Below are positions 6,869 through 15,168 of a stretch of 16,988 nucleotides of DNA, in pieces (position 1 is the stretch's first letter; the number at the start of each line of letters is the position of its first letter). Both the position numbers and the translations under genes were made by a program. This DNA comes from CAZJCK01 sp964544635 (GTDB lineage Bacteria > Zixibacteria > MSB-5A5 > GN15 > FEB-12): NCBI GenBank assembly GCA_964544635.1, contig CAZJCK010000068.1, forward strand, positions 1-16,988, given 5' to 3'. Below the pieces are notes generated by a model, which searched no databases, was not told the DNA's origin, and saw nothing but the letters and a program-made list of their open reading frames with translations.

Positions 6869-7631
6869 CCATTTCCAATGGATTAATGGGTTGGTCGTTT
6901 ATGCGAATTTCATAATGCAGGTGCGGTGCCGTCGACACGCCGGTATTGCCCGACAGGGCGATCCGGCTGCCGGCCAGGACATCCTGCCCCGGCTGCACCA
7001 GCAGCTTCTGGTTGTGACCGTAGATCGATTGCACCGTATCGTTGTGCTGCAGCACGATCATGTAGCCGTATGTCGAGTCGAAGGCTGCGTAGGCGACGTG
7101 GCCGGCGGCGGTGGCCAGCACCGGCGTCCCTTCGGCACAGGCGATATCGATGCCCGGATGGTACTGGGTGCGCTTCTCGATCTCGAACTCCTGGCTGACA
7201 AACCCTTCAATGGGCAGGCCTGAGGGCATCGACCAGTCGCGCCCTTCGACGCGCGTCACCACCGCGCCGGTCGGTTCATCCATTTGCGCGAACAGCACCG
7301 AATCGTCCGGCAGTTCCGGGAAGGTGTAGTCGATGCCGGCCAGTTCGGTCAGCCGGGTCACCACCGAGCGGGCTTCACGCAGGTTCTCCTCGAGCAGCCG
7401 GACCTTGTACTGGTAGCGGCGCAACTCCTCGTTTTCCTGCTGCAGGCTGCCGGCGGTGGCGGCCTGCGACATCAAGCGGGCGCCGAAGAAGATGAACAGA
7501 GCGATAGCGATAACCAGCAGCAGACCGAGTGCGGCGCCGGTTTTCAGCGCCCAGTACTGAATGCGAAAACCGGATCGCTGCTCCCCACCCTCGGGGATGA
7601 ACATGACTGTCACATAGCGTGCCTTACGCAT
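6852..7631 (-). CDS. Membrane-anchored M23 peptidoglycan endopeptidase
   Basis: A 259-residue M23 (LytM-type) peptidase that should cut peptide cross-links in the periplasmic wall. Residues 30-52 form one transmembrane segment, residues about 60-97 a coiled coil (SLQQENEELRRYQYKVRLLEENLREAR), and residues 140-250 the catalytic domain. Zinc ligands and catalytic residues are all present: His158 and Asp162 in HPGID, His206 in YGHN, His237 and His239 in PHLHYE, so it is probably active rather than an EnvC-like activator. It starts seven bases after the parB stop and overlaps the bactofilin gene. Membrane M23 peptidases next to bactofilins are known from Helicobacter (Csd1 with CcmA) and Hyphomonas/Rhodomicrobium (LmdC with BacA), where the filament places or restrains the peptidase. 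Confidence 0.93.
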   Translation of the reverse strand: MRKARYVTVMFIPEGGEQRSGFRIQYWALKTGAALGLLLVIAIALFIFFGARLMSQAATAGSLQQENEELRRYQYKVRLLEENLREARSVVTRLTELAGIDYTFPELPDDSVLFAQMDEPTGAVVTRVEGRDWSMPSGLPIEGFVSQEFEIEKRTQYHPGIDIACAEGTPVLATAAGHVAYAAFDSTYGYMIVLQHNDTVQSIYGHNQKLLVQPGQDVLAGSRIALSGNTGVSTAPHLHYEIRINDQPINPLEMDARND

Positions 7632-7638
7632 AACCGTG

Positions 7639-8493
7639 CTATCCTATCGCGCGGAACATCTCCAGCAACCGTTCGAGGTCGTCAACGCCGTAATACTCGA
7701 TCTCGATTCGTCCCTTCTTCGCCCGGTGGTGGACCTTGACCGATGTCCCCAGCTTCTGCTTGAGGAAGGTCTCGACCTCGGCCAGGGCGGGGTCGGGACG
7801 GGCGGCGACGCCGTTCTTACGTTTGCGATTGCCTTCAGTTTCTTTTTCGACCGTTCGCACCGAAAGGTTTAGGTGTTGAATGCGATCGGCCATGTCGAGC
7901 ATTTCCTGCTCGCCGGCAAGCGACAGCAAGGCCCTCGCATGTCCCTCGCTCAGCCTGTTCTCGCGCACCAGCGCCTTGATCGACTCCGGCAACGTGAGCA
8001 AGCGCATCTGGTTGGCCACGGCAGCACGTGACTTGCCGACCCGTGTGGCCACCTGCTCCTGATTGAAGTCACACTTGTCCATGAGCGTGCGATACGCCTC
8101 GGCGCACTCGATCGGATTGAGATCCTCGCGCTGCAGGTTCTCGACTAAGGCCAGCTCGAGCATCTGGACATCATCGAGATCGTTGCGCAGGATGACCGGC
8201 AGTTTGTCCAGCCCCGCCTGCTTCGCAGCGCGAAATCGACGTTCCCCGGCGATGATCGTAAACTCGGTACCATCCTTGCGCACCAACAGCGGTTGCATCA
8301 CACCGTCCTTCTTGAGCGACGCCGCCAGTTCGGCCAGCGCGTGGTCGGAAAACTCACGGCGCGGTTGCATCGGGTTCGGTTTGATACGGTCGATCGGCAC
8401 CAGCACGTAGGCGCCGTCGAGATCCTGGGCCTGCTTGCTCGGCGTGCTCGGTATGAGCGCATCGAGACCCTTGCCTAATACTACTTTGCTCAT
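7639..8493 (-). CDS. parB: Chromosome-partitioning protein ParB (Spo0J family)
   Basis: A 284-residue ParB, the CTP-hydrolysing clamp that loads at parS and spreads along DNA. The N-terminal ParA-activating peptide (LGKGLDALIPS, 6-16), the NPMQPRREF motif (40-48), the CTP-binding motif GERRFRA (83-89), ENLQRED (119-125), a helix-turn-helix (about 144-165) and the C-terminal dimerisation domain are all present. The open frame extends upstream to 8802 inside parA, but the family-type start MSKVVLGKGL is at 8493, with AGGGAGGT properly spaced before it; the ATG overlaps the parA stop as ATGA, so translation is coupled. Its binding sites lie nearby in rsmG and before mnmG. Confidence 0.97.
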   Translation of the reverse strand: MSKVVLGKGLDALIPSTPSKQAQDLDGAYVLVPIDRIKPNPMQPRREFSDHALAELAASLKKDGVMQPLLVRKDGTEFTIIAGERRFRAAKQAGLDKLPVILRNDLDDVQMLELALVENLQREDLNPIECAEAYRTLMDKCDFNQEQVATRVGKSRAAVANQMRLLTLPESIKALVRENRLSEGHARALLSLAGEQEMLDMADRIQHLNLSVRTVEKETEGNRKRKNGVAARPDPALAEVETFLKQKLGTSVKVHHRAKKGRIEIEYYGVDDLERLLEMFRAIG

Positions 8494-9251
8494 TGTCCGA
8501 GTACCTCCCTGGTGAGCGACATGTAATTCTCCGCCCCGGTCGACATGATATCGTAGAGTATGATCGGTTTGCCGAACGACGGTGCTTCGGAGAGTCGCAC
8601 GTTGCGGTTGATGACCGTGTTGTAGACGCGACTGTCGAAATGCTTGCGTACTTCTTCGGAGACCTGGCGCGAGAGATTGAGGCGACCGTCGAACATCGTC
8701 AGTAGCACGCCCTCGACCATCAGGTTCGGATTCAGGTTCTGGCGCACCAGGTTGATCGTGTTCATCAACTGGCCCAACCCCTCGAGCGCGTAGTACTCGC
8801 ACTGGATCGGGATGATCACCGAGTCGGCCGCGGTCAGGGTATTGATCGTCAGGAGGCCGAGCGACGGCGGGCAGTCGACGAGGATGTACTGGTAGTCGTC
8901 GATTATCGGGGCGATGGCGCGCTTGAGTTGCGTCTCGCGCGACATCGTCGTGACCAGCTCCACTTCGGCGCCGACGAGATTGATCGAGGATGGCGCGACA
9001 TGGAGGTACTGCAGTTCGGTCGGCACGATGACCTCGTGGATCGTTCGTTCGTTAACGAGGGTATCGTAGATCGACAATTCTATCTTATTGCGGTCGAGGC
9101 CGATCCCGGAGGTCGAGTTGGCCTGCGGGTCCATATCTATCAGACAGGTCTTCTTTTCGGCGGCCGCCAGGCAGGAACTCAGGTTTACCGCTGTCGTCGT
9201 CTTGCCGACACCGCCCTTTTGATTGGCAATGGCGATTACTTTTCCCACCAT
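8490..9251 (-). CDS. parA: Chromosome-partitioning ATPase ParA (Soj family)
   Basis: A 253-residue ParA/Soj ATPase that binds nucleoid DNA as an ATP dimer and moves or separates ParB-parS complexes. The deviant Walker A KGGVGKTTT (12-20), the second switch MDPQANSTSG and the Walker B region ILVDCPPSLG are intact. It lacks the extra N-terminal DNA-binding domain of plasmid type Ia ParA, so it is of the chromosomal type. AAGGAGGG sits immediately before ATG 9251; the GTG at 9248 is better spaced (five bases) and would give the usual (M)GKVIAI start, so the real start could be either. It lies 91 bp after rsmG with its own candidate promoter and overlaps parB by four bases. Confidence 0.96.
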   Translation of the reverse strand: MVGKVIAIANQKGGVGKTTTAVNLSSCLAAAEKKTCLIDMDPQANSTSGIGLDRNKIELSIYDTLVNERTIHEVIVPTELQYLHVAPSSINLVGAEVELVTTMSRETQLKRAIAPIIDDYQYILVDCPPSLGLLTINTLTAADSVIIPIQCEYYALEGLGQLMNTINLVRQNLNPNLMVEGVLLTMFDGRLNLSRQVSEEVRKHFDSRVYNTVINRNVRLSEAPSFGKPIILYDIMSTGAENYMSLTREVLGQ

Positions 9252-9287
9252 TCCCTCCTTCGTATTGCACGTGTCTATTCAGGTCGC

Positions 9288-9317
9288 ATAGTAAGACGTG
9301 AACGATTAATCGGTCAA
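9288..9317 (-). promoter_or_regulatory. Candidate parA promoter with palindromic spacer
   Basis: On the minus strand TTGACC (9312-9317) is followed after 18 bases by TACTAT (9288-9293), a moderate sigma70-like pair in the 91-base gap between rsmG and parA. The spacer begins with the 10-bp palindrome CGATTAATCG (9303-9312), a possible operator. Confidence 0.4.
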
Positions 9318-9342
9318 CAAAAATGAGGGTGATTTGCGGAAG

Positions 9343-9966
9343 TCAGCGAAAAACGTATGTAAGCTGTTTAACGACACTGGAGTCGTCGATGCGAAAGGCG
9401 CGGTGTTTCACGTGAAACTGCGACGGTTTGAAGTCGAATTTGGGATGAGCGTAGTAAATGAAGAGACCGTTGGACGCAATGCGACGGTGAATCGCTTTCC
9501 AGAGCCCGATATCGAGAGACACCAGGCGCATCGTGACCAGATTGAACCGGTCGGTCGATTTCCACTCTTCGAGTCGGATCTGTTGCGACGAACCGTTGAT
9601 ACCAAGCTGCTGAAGCATATTATTGAGAGCCGACGCTTTCTTGCCGACGCTGTCGATACACAGCGTCTCATTCATCTTGCCTGTGAGCACCAGCGGCACT
9701 GCCGGGAAGCCGCCACCTGAGCCGATATCGAGATGGCGCCGCCACCCTTTCTTCTGTTGCGCGAAGGCAGCATCATCCTCAAGTATGGCCAGCGGCGCTA
9801 TTGATTCAACTGCCAGCCGACGCCAATCGTCGCGCCCTGTTTCACGTGAAACAAGATTGATTTTCGAGTTCCAGTCAGCCAACAGAGCAAAGTAGCGCTC
9901 AAGCGACTCGGCAATGTCGAACCGCTCAATCAGTTCATCTGAGCTGTAGGCATGAATCGCCGCCAT
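9343..9966 (-). CDS. rsmG: 16S rRNA (guanine527-N7)-methyltransferase RsmG
   Basis: A 207-residue RsmG (GidB), which uses S-adenosylmethionine to methylate N7 of G527 in the 530 loop of 16S rRNA; loss gives low-level streptomycin resistance. The SAM-binding motif HLDIGSGGGFPAVPL (78-92) and the following acidic CIDSVGKKASALNN stretch identify it; length is usual. Its ATG overlaps the mnmG stop by one base (TGATG), so the two are translationally coupled. The gene contains two parS sites read in different frames: one encodes VSRET (residues about 39-43), the other FHVKH near the C-terminus. Hence part of the protein sequence is constrained by centromere function. Confidence 0.95.
   Translation of the reverse strand: MAAIHAYSSDELIERFDIAESLERYFALLADWNSKINLVSRETGRDDWRRLAVESIAPLAILEDDAAFAQQKKGWRRHLDIGSGGGFPAVPLVLTGKMNETLCIDSVGKKASALNNMLQQLGINGSSQQIRLEEWKSTDRFNLVTMRLVSLDIGLWKAIHRRIASNGLFIYYAHPKFDFKPSQFHVKHRAFRIDDSSVVKQLTYVFR
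9404..9419. promoter_or_regulatory. parS site 1 (in rsmG)
   Basis: TGTTTCACGTGAAACT: 15 of 16 bases of the bacterial parS consensus TGTTTCACGTGAAACA, with an intact 14-bp palindromic core. It lies in codons for FHVKH of RsmG. Confidence 0.93.
9838..9853. promoter_or_regulatory. parS site 2 (in rsmG)
   Basis: TGTTTCACGTGAAACA, a perfect 16-bp palindromic parS. It encodes VSRET in RsmG and lies 434 bp from site 1. Confidence 0.96.
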
Positions 9967-11852
9967 CAGCTGGCCCGAGAGAGATGTCGCTTCACCCAGA
10001 CCGAAAGCACCGCCACATCACCAGGCGTTACCCCCTCTATCCGGCTGGCCTGGCCGATGGAGGTCGGACGGTATCTCCGGAACTTCTCGACCGCCTCCGC
10101 TTTCAGTCCGGTCACACCGGCATAATCGAAGCTGTCCGGGATGTGCTGTCCCTCCAGGCGTCGGAACTTCTCTATCTCCCTGGTCTGCTTATCGATATAG
10201 CCGGCGTACTGGATCCGGATCGCGGCCCGCTCAAGCGCCTCGGACGAGGAAATTACAGCACCCGTCCGCTCTATTAATGGAAGGACCGCGGCTACTGTTA
10301 CCCCCGGCTGCTTGAGCACCTGCGCCAGAGAAATGCCGTCATCACGCTTGAACTTCTTTGCCAGTTCACCCAACGTGGGAATCGGTACCCGCGTCGTCTC
10401 AAGCAAGCGCATCTGCTCGGTGGTATCCCGCTCGAGCTGCTCGAACTGAGCATGCTCCCCACGTGAAATCAGACCGTACTGCGCCGCAACCTGCGACAAC
10501 CGGTCGCGGGCGTTATCTTCGCGCAATGCCAGACGGTATTCGGCGCGCGAGGTGAACATCCGGTACGGCTCCGTGGTCGAGCGGGTCGTCAGGTCGTCGA
10601 CCATCACGCCGATATACGCTTCGGATCGATCGAGCAGGATTGGCTGAACCCCGGTGATACTGCAGACAGCGTTTGCTCCGGCGATAAGTCCTTGTGCCGC
10701 TGCTTCTTCGTATCCGGATGTGCCGTTGATCTGGCCGGCGAAGAACATCCCCGGCAGCCGTCGTGTCTCCATGTCCGGCTTAATCTGGCAGGCCGGGCAG
10801 TAGTCGTACTCGACCGCATAACCGTACTTGACTATCCGCACCGCCTCAAGGCCGGTGATGCTCCGCAGGAACTGATCCTGGACCTCCTCGGGAAGCGAGG
10901 TCGACAGCCCGTTCGGATAGACTTCGTTGGTCCCGTTCCCTTCCGGCTCAAGGAAGATCTGGTGGCGCGGCTTATCCTGAAAGCGGTAGAACTTATCCTC
11001 GATCGACGGGCAATAGCGGGGTCCGGTCGAATCGATCTGGCCGGAGAAGATTGGTGAACGGTGGAAGTTGGCCGAGACGATTTCACGTGTTTGCTCGGTC
11101 GTATACGTCAAATGACAGGGTGTTTGCTCGAACGCTGCCCGCTTTGAGCGGTGCGAGAAGAACGGTATCGGGTCGTCTCCCGGCTGGACTTCACAGACCG
11201 ACCAGTCGATAGTCGAGCCGTCGATACGTGCCGGCGTGCCGGTTTTCAGCCGTCCCAGCTCGAAACCGAGCTGATCGAACGATTCCGACAACTTGTAAGC
11301 GGCGTCCTCGCCCAACCGTCCAGCGCGAATCTTCTTTTCGCCAATATGTATCAGTCCGCCGAGGAAGGTACCAGTGGCGACGACGACGGCGTGCGACGTT
11401 ATTGCGGTACCATCCTCTGTCCGGATGCCGGCACACCGGCCGTGCTCAACGAGGATGGCGCTGGCCAGCCCCTCGATCAGATCGATTCGGCGATCTTCGC
11501 GTACCCGCTGGACGATATAGTCGTTGTAGCCTATCCGGTCAGCCTGGGCGCGGGTCGACCAGACCGCGGCCCCTTTCGACTTATTCAGTGTCCGAAACTG
11601 GATCCCGGTCGCATCAATGGCTTCTCCCATGATACCGCCGAGAGCGTCGATCTCCTTAACCAGATGCGACTTACCGATCCCGCCAATAGCGGGATTGCAG
11701 GACATCAGCGCCAGTTTGGTGGTGTCCATGGTGACAATTGCGGCAGTCCGCCCCATGCGCGAGACAGCCATAGCTGCCTCGACACCGGCGTGGCCGCCGC
11801 CAATGACGATGACATCGTAATCAACTGCTCTATGTCGTCTATTTTCAGTCAT
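9966..11852 (-). CDS. mnmG: tRNA uridine-5-carboxymethylaminomethyl modification enzyme MnmG (GidA)
   Basis: A 628-residue FAD enzyme that, with MnmE, builds the (carboxymethyl)aminomethyl group on wobble uridine 34 of several tRNAs. The FAD-binding GGGHAGVEAA (18-27), the signature SCNPAIGGIGKSHLVKE (51-67), RAGRLGE and the C-terminal GidA-associated domain ending in GLKAEAVEKFRRYRPTSIGQASRIEGVTPGDVAVL are complete. An in-frame TGA only six bases before ATG 11852 fixes the start. The ATG lies ten bases from a parS site, so bound ParB may affect its expression. It forms a coupled pair with rsmG. Confidence 0.97.
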   Translation of the reverse strand: MTENRRHRAVDYDVIVIGGGHAGVEAAMAVSRMGRTAAIVTMDTTKLALMSCNPAIGGIGKSHLVKEIDALGGIMGEAIDATGIQFRTLNKSKGAAVWSTRAQADRIGYNDYIVQRVREDRRIDLIEGLASAILVEHGRCAGIRTEDGTAITSHAVVVATGTFLGGLIHIGEKKIRAGRLGEDAAYKLSESFDQLGFELGRLKTGTPARIDGSTIDWSVCEVQPGDDPIPFFSHRSKRAAFEQTPCHLTYTTEQTREIVSANFHRSPIFSGQIDSTGPRYCPSIEDKFYRFQDKPRHQIFLEPEGNGTNEVYPNGLSTSLPEEVQDQFLRSITGLEAVRIVKYGYAVEYDYCPACQIKPDMETRRLPGMFFAGQINGTSGYEEAAAQGLIAGANAVCSITGVQPILLDRSEAYIGVMVDDLTTRSTTEPYRMFTSRAEYRLALREDNARDRLSQVAAQYGLISRGEHAQFEQLERDTTEQMRLLETTRVPIPTLGELAKKFKRDDGISLAQVLKQPGVTVAAVLPLIERTGAVISSSEALERAAIRIQYAGYIDKQTREIEKFRRLEGQHIPDSFDYAGVTGLKAEAVEKFRRYRPTSIGQASRIEGVTPGDVAVLSVWVKRHLSRAS

Positions 11853-11861
11853 TTCTCACAA

Positions 11862-11877
11862 TGTTTCACGTGAAACG
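11862..11877. promoter_or_regulatory. parS site 3 (leader of mnmG)
   Basis: TGTTTCACGTGAAACG, 15 of 16 consensus bases with the 14-bp core intact, ten bases upstream of the mnmG start and about 2.0 kb from site 2. It occupies the leader, directly beside a small hairpin (ACGGGC-TCG-GCCCGT, 11875-11889). Confidence 0.93.
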
Positions 11878-11961
11878 GGCTCGGCCCGTATTGGTTCATC
11901 GTGGCCGGTCAACCTGGGGCGGATCCTCGTTTGCCGTCTCTATTCTAAGCTCTGGGCAAAC

Positions 11962-11987
11962 GGCAGGCTCGCAAGACCGAGCCTGCC
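11962..11987 (-). terminator. GC-rich hairpin after mnmE
   Basis: GGCAGGCTCG (11962-11971) and CGAGCCTGCC (11978-11987) pair perfectly around a 6-base loop, 15 bases after the mnmE stop. On the minus strand it is followed by GTTTG only, so it lacks a real U-tract; it may attenuate transcription or protect the 3' end rather than terminate fully. Confidence 0.45.
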
Positions 11988-12002
11988 CTGCGGAAGACAG
12001 GC

Positions 12003-13439
12003 CTACTTGCCAATACAAAACCTGGAGAATATCTCTCCCAGGATTTCCTCAGTATATACGCGCCCGACAATCTCGTCAATTGCATTGACTGCCTGGCGCA
12101 GGCTGAAGACCACAATCTCCGGCGATGCTTCCTCTTTAAGCTGGCTTTGTGCCTCCTCAAGGTACAGCATCGCTTCACGTAGTTTCTGGAGATGCCGTGC
12201 CGACGTGACCACCAGCCCCTCGGTCAGGTCGGGGAGGTGCCATTCGATGATCTCTCTCAGTTTATCATGGAGCCGATCCAGCCCCTCCTCGGTCTTACAG
12301 GAGATCACCACGCCCTCTTCTGACCGCACACCAGCGCTGACATCAAACGACCCGGCAATATCTATCTTATTGTACAGCAATAGCTTATATACGTTCGGCA
12401 AGCTCTTGAGGTCTTCGTCCAGCCGTTTCTGCCAGCCCTTTTGCGAAATATCTATGATCCAGATGAGCACATTCGACTGTTCTATTACAGACCGCGCCCG
12501 AGTCATCCCGGCCTGCTCAATCGCCCCACCCGACTTGCGCAGTCCGGCGGTATCGATAAGGTTGACCGGCACGCCTCCGATATCGACCCATTCCGAAAGA
12601 TAATCTCTCGTCGTGCCGGCAGTCGGTGTGACGAGGGCCCGTTCCTTGCGCAAGAGCAGATTGAACAGCGACGACTTCCCCGCATTGGGACGTCCTCCCA
12701 GCGCCACTTTGAACCCCTCCCGAGCGATACGTCCGGTGCGGTAACTCCGCACCAGCGTTTTGATTTGTGTCAAGACGGTGGCGGTATTTTCCTGTATCTC
12801 TTCCAGCCGATCCGGTTCGATCCCCTCTTCCGGGAAATCGACTGCTGCCTCACATTCGGCGATTGCCGACACCAAACCGTGCCGCATCCGCTCCAAATGC
12901 TCCGAGTACGTCCCCAGCAGATGCTCCCGGGCTGCCTTGTAGGAGACATCGGTACTGGCAGCTATCATCTCGGCCACTCCTTCGGCCTCCGCCAGATCAA
13001 TCCGGCCGTTCTCGAAAGCCAGGCGAGTAAACTCCCCCGGTTCCGCAGCCCGCGCCCCGGACTGGAGCATGGTCTCCTGAATCACACGCACGACATGTGT
13101 GCCACCATGGCAGAAAACTTCCACCTGATCCAGCCCGGTATACGATTGCCCAGCCGGCATTCGAACTGCCATCACCTCGTCGATCGGTTGTTCTTCCGAT
13201 GTGGCACGGAACGACCCGTAATGCATGAGGAACGGTTGCCAGTCAACGACCGATGTGGCATCGGATCGCGCCGGAGTGAAGTGTTCTTGAAGGATTCGAT
13301 AGCTGTCCGGCCCGGCCAGCCGCAGGGCTGCAATGCCGCCCTCGCCGGGCGGCGTAATTACGGCGACAATTGTATCGTACACGGTGCCGCCATGGGAGTT
13401 GGTGGCACCGGGACTGTCATGCTGACTGAACTTCCGCAT
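12003..13439 (-). CDS. mnmE: tRNA modification GTPase MnmE (TrmE)
   Basis: A 478-residue G protein, partner of MnmG in wobble-uridine modification. The N-terminal folate-binding domain (about 20-140) is followed by a helical domain with an inserted Ras-like G domain: G1 GRPNAGKS (249-256), G2 TPTAGTTRDY, G3 DTAGL (296-300) and G4 NKID (357-360). The C-terminal FCIGK supplies the conserved catalytic-region Cys. From ATG 13439 it overlaps yidC by 23 bp; the first 19 residues are not conserved in the family, and GTG 13382, which begins VYDTIVAVITPPGEGG, is an equally good or better start. Neither has a strong ribosome site. Confidence 0.96.
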   Translation of the reverse strand: MRKFSQHDSPGATNSHGGTVYDTIVAVITPPGEGGIAALRLAGPDSYRILQEHFTPARSDATSVVDWQPFLMHYGSFRATSEEQPIDEVMAVRMPAGQSYTGLDQVEVFCHGGTHVVRVIQETMLQSGARAAEPGEFTRLAFENGRIDLAEAEGVAEMIAASTDVSYKAAREHLLGTYSEHLERMRHGLVSAIAECEAAVDFPEEGIEPDRLEEIQENTATVLTQIKTLVRSYRTGRIAREGFKVALGGRPNAGKSSLFNLLLRKERALVTPTAGTTRDYLSEWVDIGGVPVNLIDTAGLRKSGGAIEQAGMTRARSVIEQSNVLIWIIDISQKGWQKRLDEDLKSLPNVYKLLLYNKIDIAGSFDVSAGVRSEEGVVISCKTEEGLDRLHDKLREIIEWHLPDLTEGLVVTSARHLQKLREAMLYLEEAQSQLKEEASPEIVVFSLRQAVNAIDEIVGRVYTEEILGEIFSRFCIGK

Positions 13440-15150
13440 TTTTCATTGGGCGACGTTTGAACGCGAAGTAGTCGATCAGTGAGAAGAGTGAGAAGCAGGT
13501 CCAGTAGAGCACCAGTCCGGCCGGGAAGCTATAGAAGAAGAAGCCGAACACCAGCGGCATCATATACATGAGCGCCTTATTCTGCTGGGTGCTGGGCATG
13601 GTAACTTTCTGCGAGGCAAACTGTGCCACCACCATAGCGAGAACCAGGATGATATACGGATCGAACAGGCCCGACGCCCCATGTGACAGGTCGGTTATAG
13701 GCCAGACAAAGGGAGCATTGCGCAGGAGAATGGTCGATCGCACTACCGAGAACATGGCGAAGAACAGCGGCATTTGCGGCAACATCGGCAAACAACCGGA
13801 GATTGGGTTCACCCCATGCTCCTTGTAGAGGGTCATCATCTCCTTGTTCATCTTCTGCGGATCTTTTTCGTGTTTCTTCTTCAGCTGCTCGATCTTCGGC
13901 TGCAGGTCCTTCATCGCCTGCATCGAGCGGAATGATCGCATCGACAGCGGCATGGTGATCAGCTTGATAATCAGTGCAAACAGGATGATCACAAAACCAT
14001 AGTTTGGGATCACATTGTACATCCGGGGGAAGAGCCAGATGATACCGACCGCGAACGGTTTGATCAGCCAGCCGACAAACGGCGTAGTACCGATCCCGAG
14101 CATCGCTTCAAGATCCGGTTCGTACTCAGTCATCAGGCGGTAAGAAAGCGGCCCGACGAAGACGGTAAACGAATCGACGATATCCCGCTGTGCCGACGAG
14201 AACGGCAACTCCAGACCGACGACGACCTCGCGTTTATCAACCGTACCATCCGGTGTCTCAATCGGCGTCTTGCGGCCACGGGCAAAGACAGCCGTCGCCT
14301 GGCGCTCGACCGGGTCGGGCATAAGAAGCGCTGCGGCGAAATATTTCGAACGTACTCCGGCCCACGAGGTGTTGCCGACCAGGGTCTGATTGAGATTGTT
14401 GTCCTGGTAATCATCCAAAGTCTCTCGCGAACCGGCCATATATGCCACAGCGTTGATTTCGTCGTAGTCGACACGTGCCTGTGGCTCGGTGGGAGCAGGC
14501 GAGGTGTTCCAGATCAAGTCGTATTCACGCTCAAAACCGAAACTCTGGCGGTTACGGACCTCCATGGTGTACACAAAGTCGTAATCGTCCGGTTTGAAAC
14601 GGTATTTCTTGACAATCTGGCCGCCGGCCGGGCCGGAATATATATACTCTATCTCAACTGTGTCCCTGGTGGCATTGACCGTTCCGCTTTCTGATGTCAG
14701 AAAGGGAAGGCCAGTCGTATTAAAGCTGCCACCTGCGAACGAGACTGTCGGCGTAGCATCCTCGGCATCAGGGAGCATCTCGATCGGATCACCATTACGG
14801 TACTCGTACTCTTTCAGCAGGATCGAGATCGGGCCGCCGCCCCGGTTGGTCATGGTGACGGTGTACTTGTTGGTCTCGACCACCAGACTGTCGATCCGAA
14901 AGGTGTCGGGCAGGGCAGTGTCGGTCGGCTCCACCAGAGCCATCGCCGTATCGACCGGCGTGGGCGCCTGAGTCTCGCGCTGACCGGAGGAGGTATCACG
15001 GCCTGTTGGCGCGGTGGTAGTGTCGGTCTGTTCGGTTTGCCGGGGTTGCGGTTCCGGTTCGTCGACCAAACCGAAGAACTGCAGGATAGGCCAGTAGAAA
15101 AGTACTACTATGGCCAGCGCCACTATTACTGGGATAGTTTTCTTATCCAA
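13417..15150 (-). CDS. yidC: Membrane protein insertase YidC
   Basis: A 577-residue YidC/Oxa1 insertase that integrates and folds inner-membrane proteins, alone or with SecYEG. Residues 6-26 are the N-terminal anchor, 30-80 a Gln/Thr/Pro-rich linker, about 80-335 the periplasmic beta-sandwich typical of diderms, and about 360-565 the conserved five-helix core with the cytoplasmic helical hairpin (LQPKIEQLKKKHEKDPQKMNKEMM). The groove position equivalent to E. coli Arg366 appears to be Lys396 (five residues before the MPL proline), a known alternative basic residue. It begins with TTG, with AAAGGGA upstream, 18 bp after yidD, and its end overlaps mnmE. Confidence 0.96.
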   Translation of the reverse strand: MDKKTIPVIVALAIVVLFYWPILQFFGLVDEPEPQPRQTEQTDTTTAPTGRDTSSGQRETQAPTPVDTAMALVEPTDTALPDTFRIDSLVVETNKYTVTMTNRGGGPISILLKEYEYRNGDPIEMLPDAEDATPTVSFAGGSFNTTGLPFLTSESGTVNATRDTVEIEYIYSGPAGGQIVKKYRFKPDDYDFVYTMEVRNRQSFGFEREYDLIWNTSPAPTEPQARVDYDEINAVAYMAGSRETLDDYQDNNLNQTLVGNTSWAGVRSKYFAAALLMPDPVERQATAVFARGRKTPIETPDGTVDKREVVVGLELPFSSAQRDIVDSFTVFVGPLSYRLMTEYEPDLEAMLGIGTTPFVGWLIKPFAVGIIWLFPRMYNVIPNYGFVIILFALIIKLITMPLSMRSFRSMQAMKDLQPKIEQLKKKHEKDPQKMNKEMMTLYKEHGVNPISGCLPMLPQMPLFFAMFSVVRSTILLRNAPFVWPITDLSHGASGLFDPYIILVLAMVVAQFASQKVTMPSTQQNKALMYMMPLVFGFFFYSFPAGLVLYWTCFSLFSLIDYFAFKRRPMKNAEVQSA

Positions 15151-15168
15151 CGAGATTCCCTTTCCGCA

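Noticed and set aside
6387..7223. 278-codon plus-strand open frame opposite bactofilin and M23 peptidase
   Set aside because: It spans two well-supported genes and a terminator hairpin on the other strand and resembles no protein family.
10455..10470. Possible fourth parS (CCCACGTGAAAT) in mnmG
   Set aside because: Only the centre and one half match; the left arm is lost, so ParB binding is unlikely.
11080..11092. Possible fifth parS (ATTTCACGTGTTT) in mnmG
   Set aside because: Only one half-site is intact and the palindrome is broken.
11861..12088. Short plus-strand frame starting MFHVKR at the third parS
   Set aside because: The parS palindrome creates the start by chance; the rest has no gene-like properties and runs antisense into mnmE.
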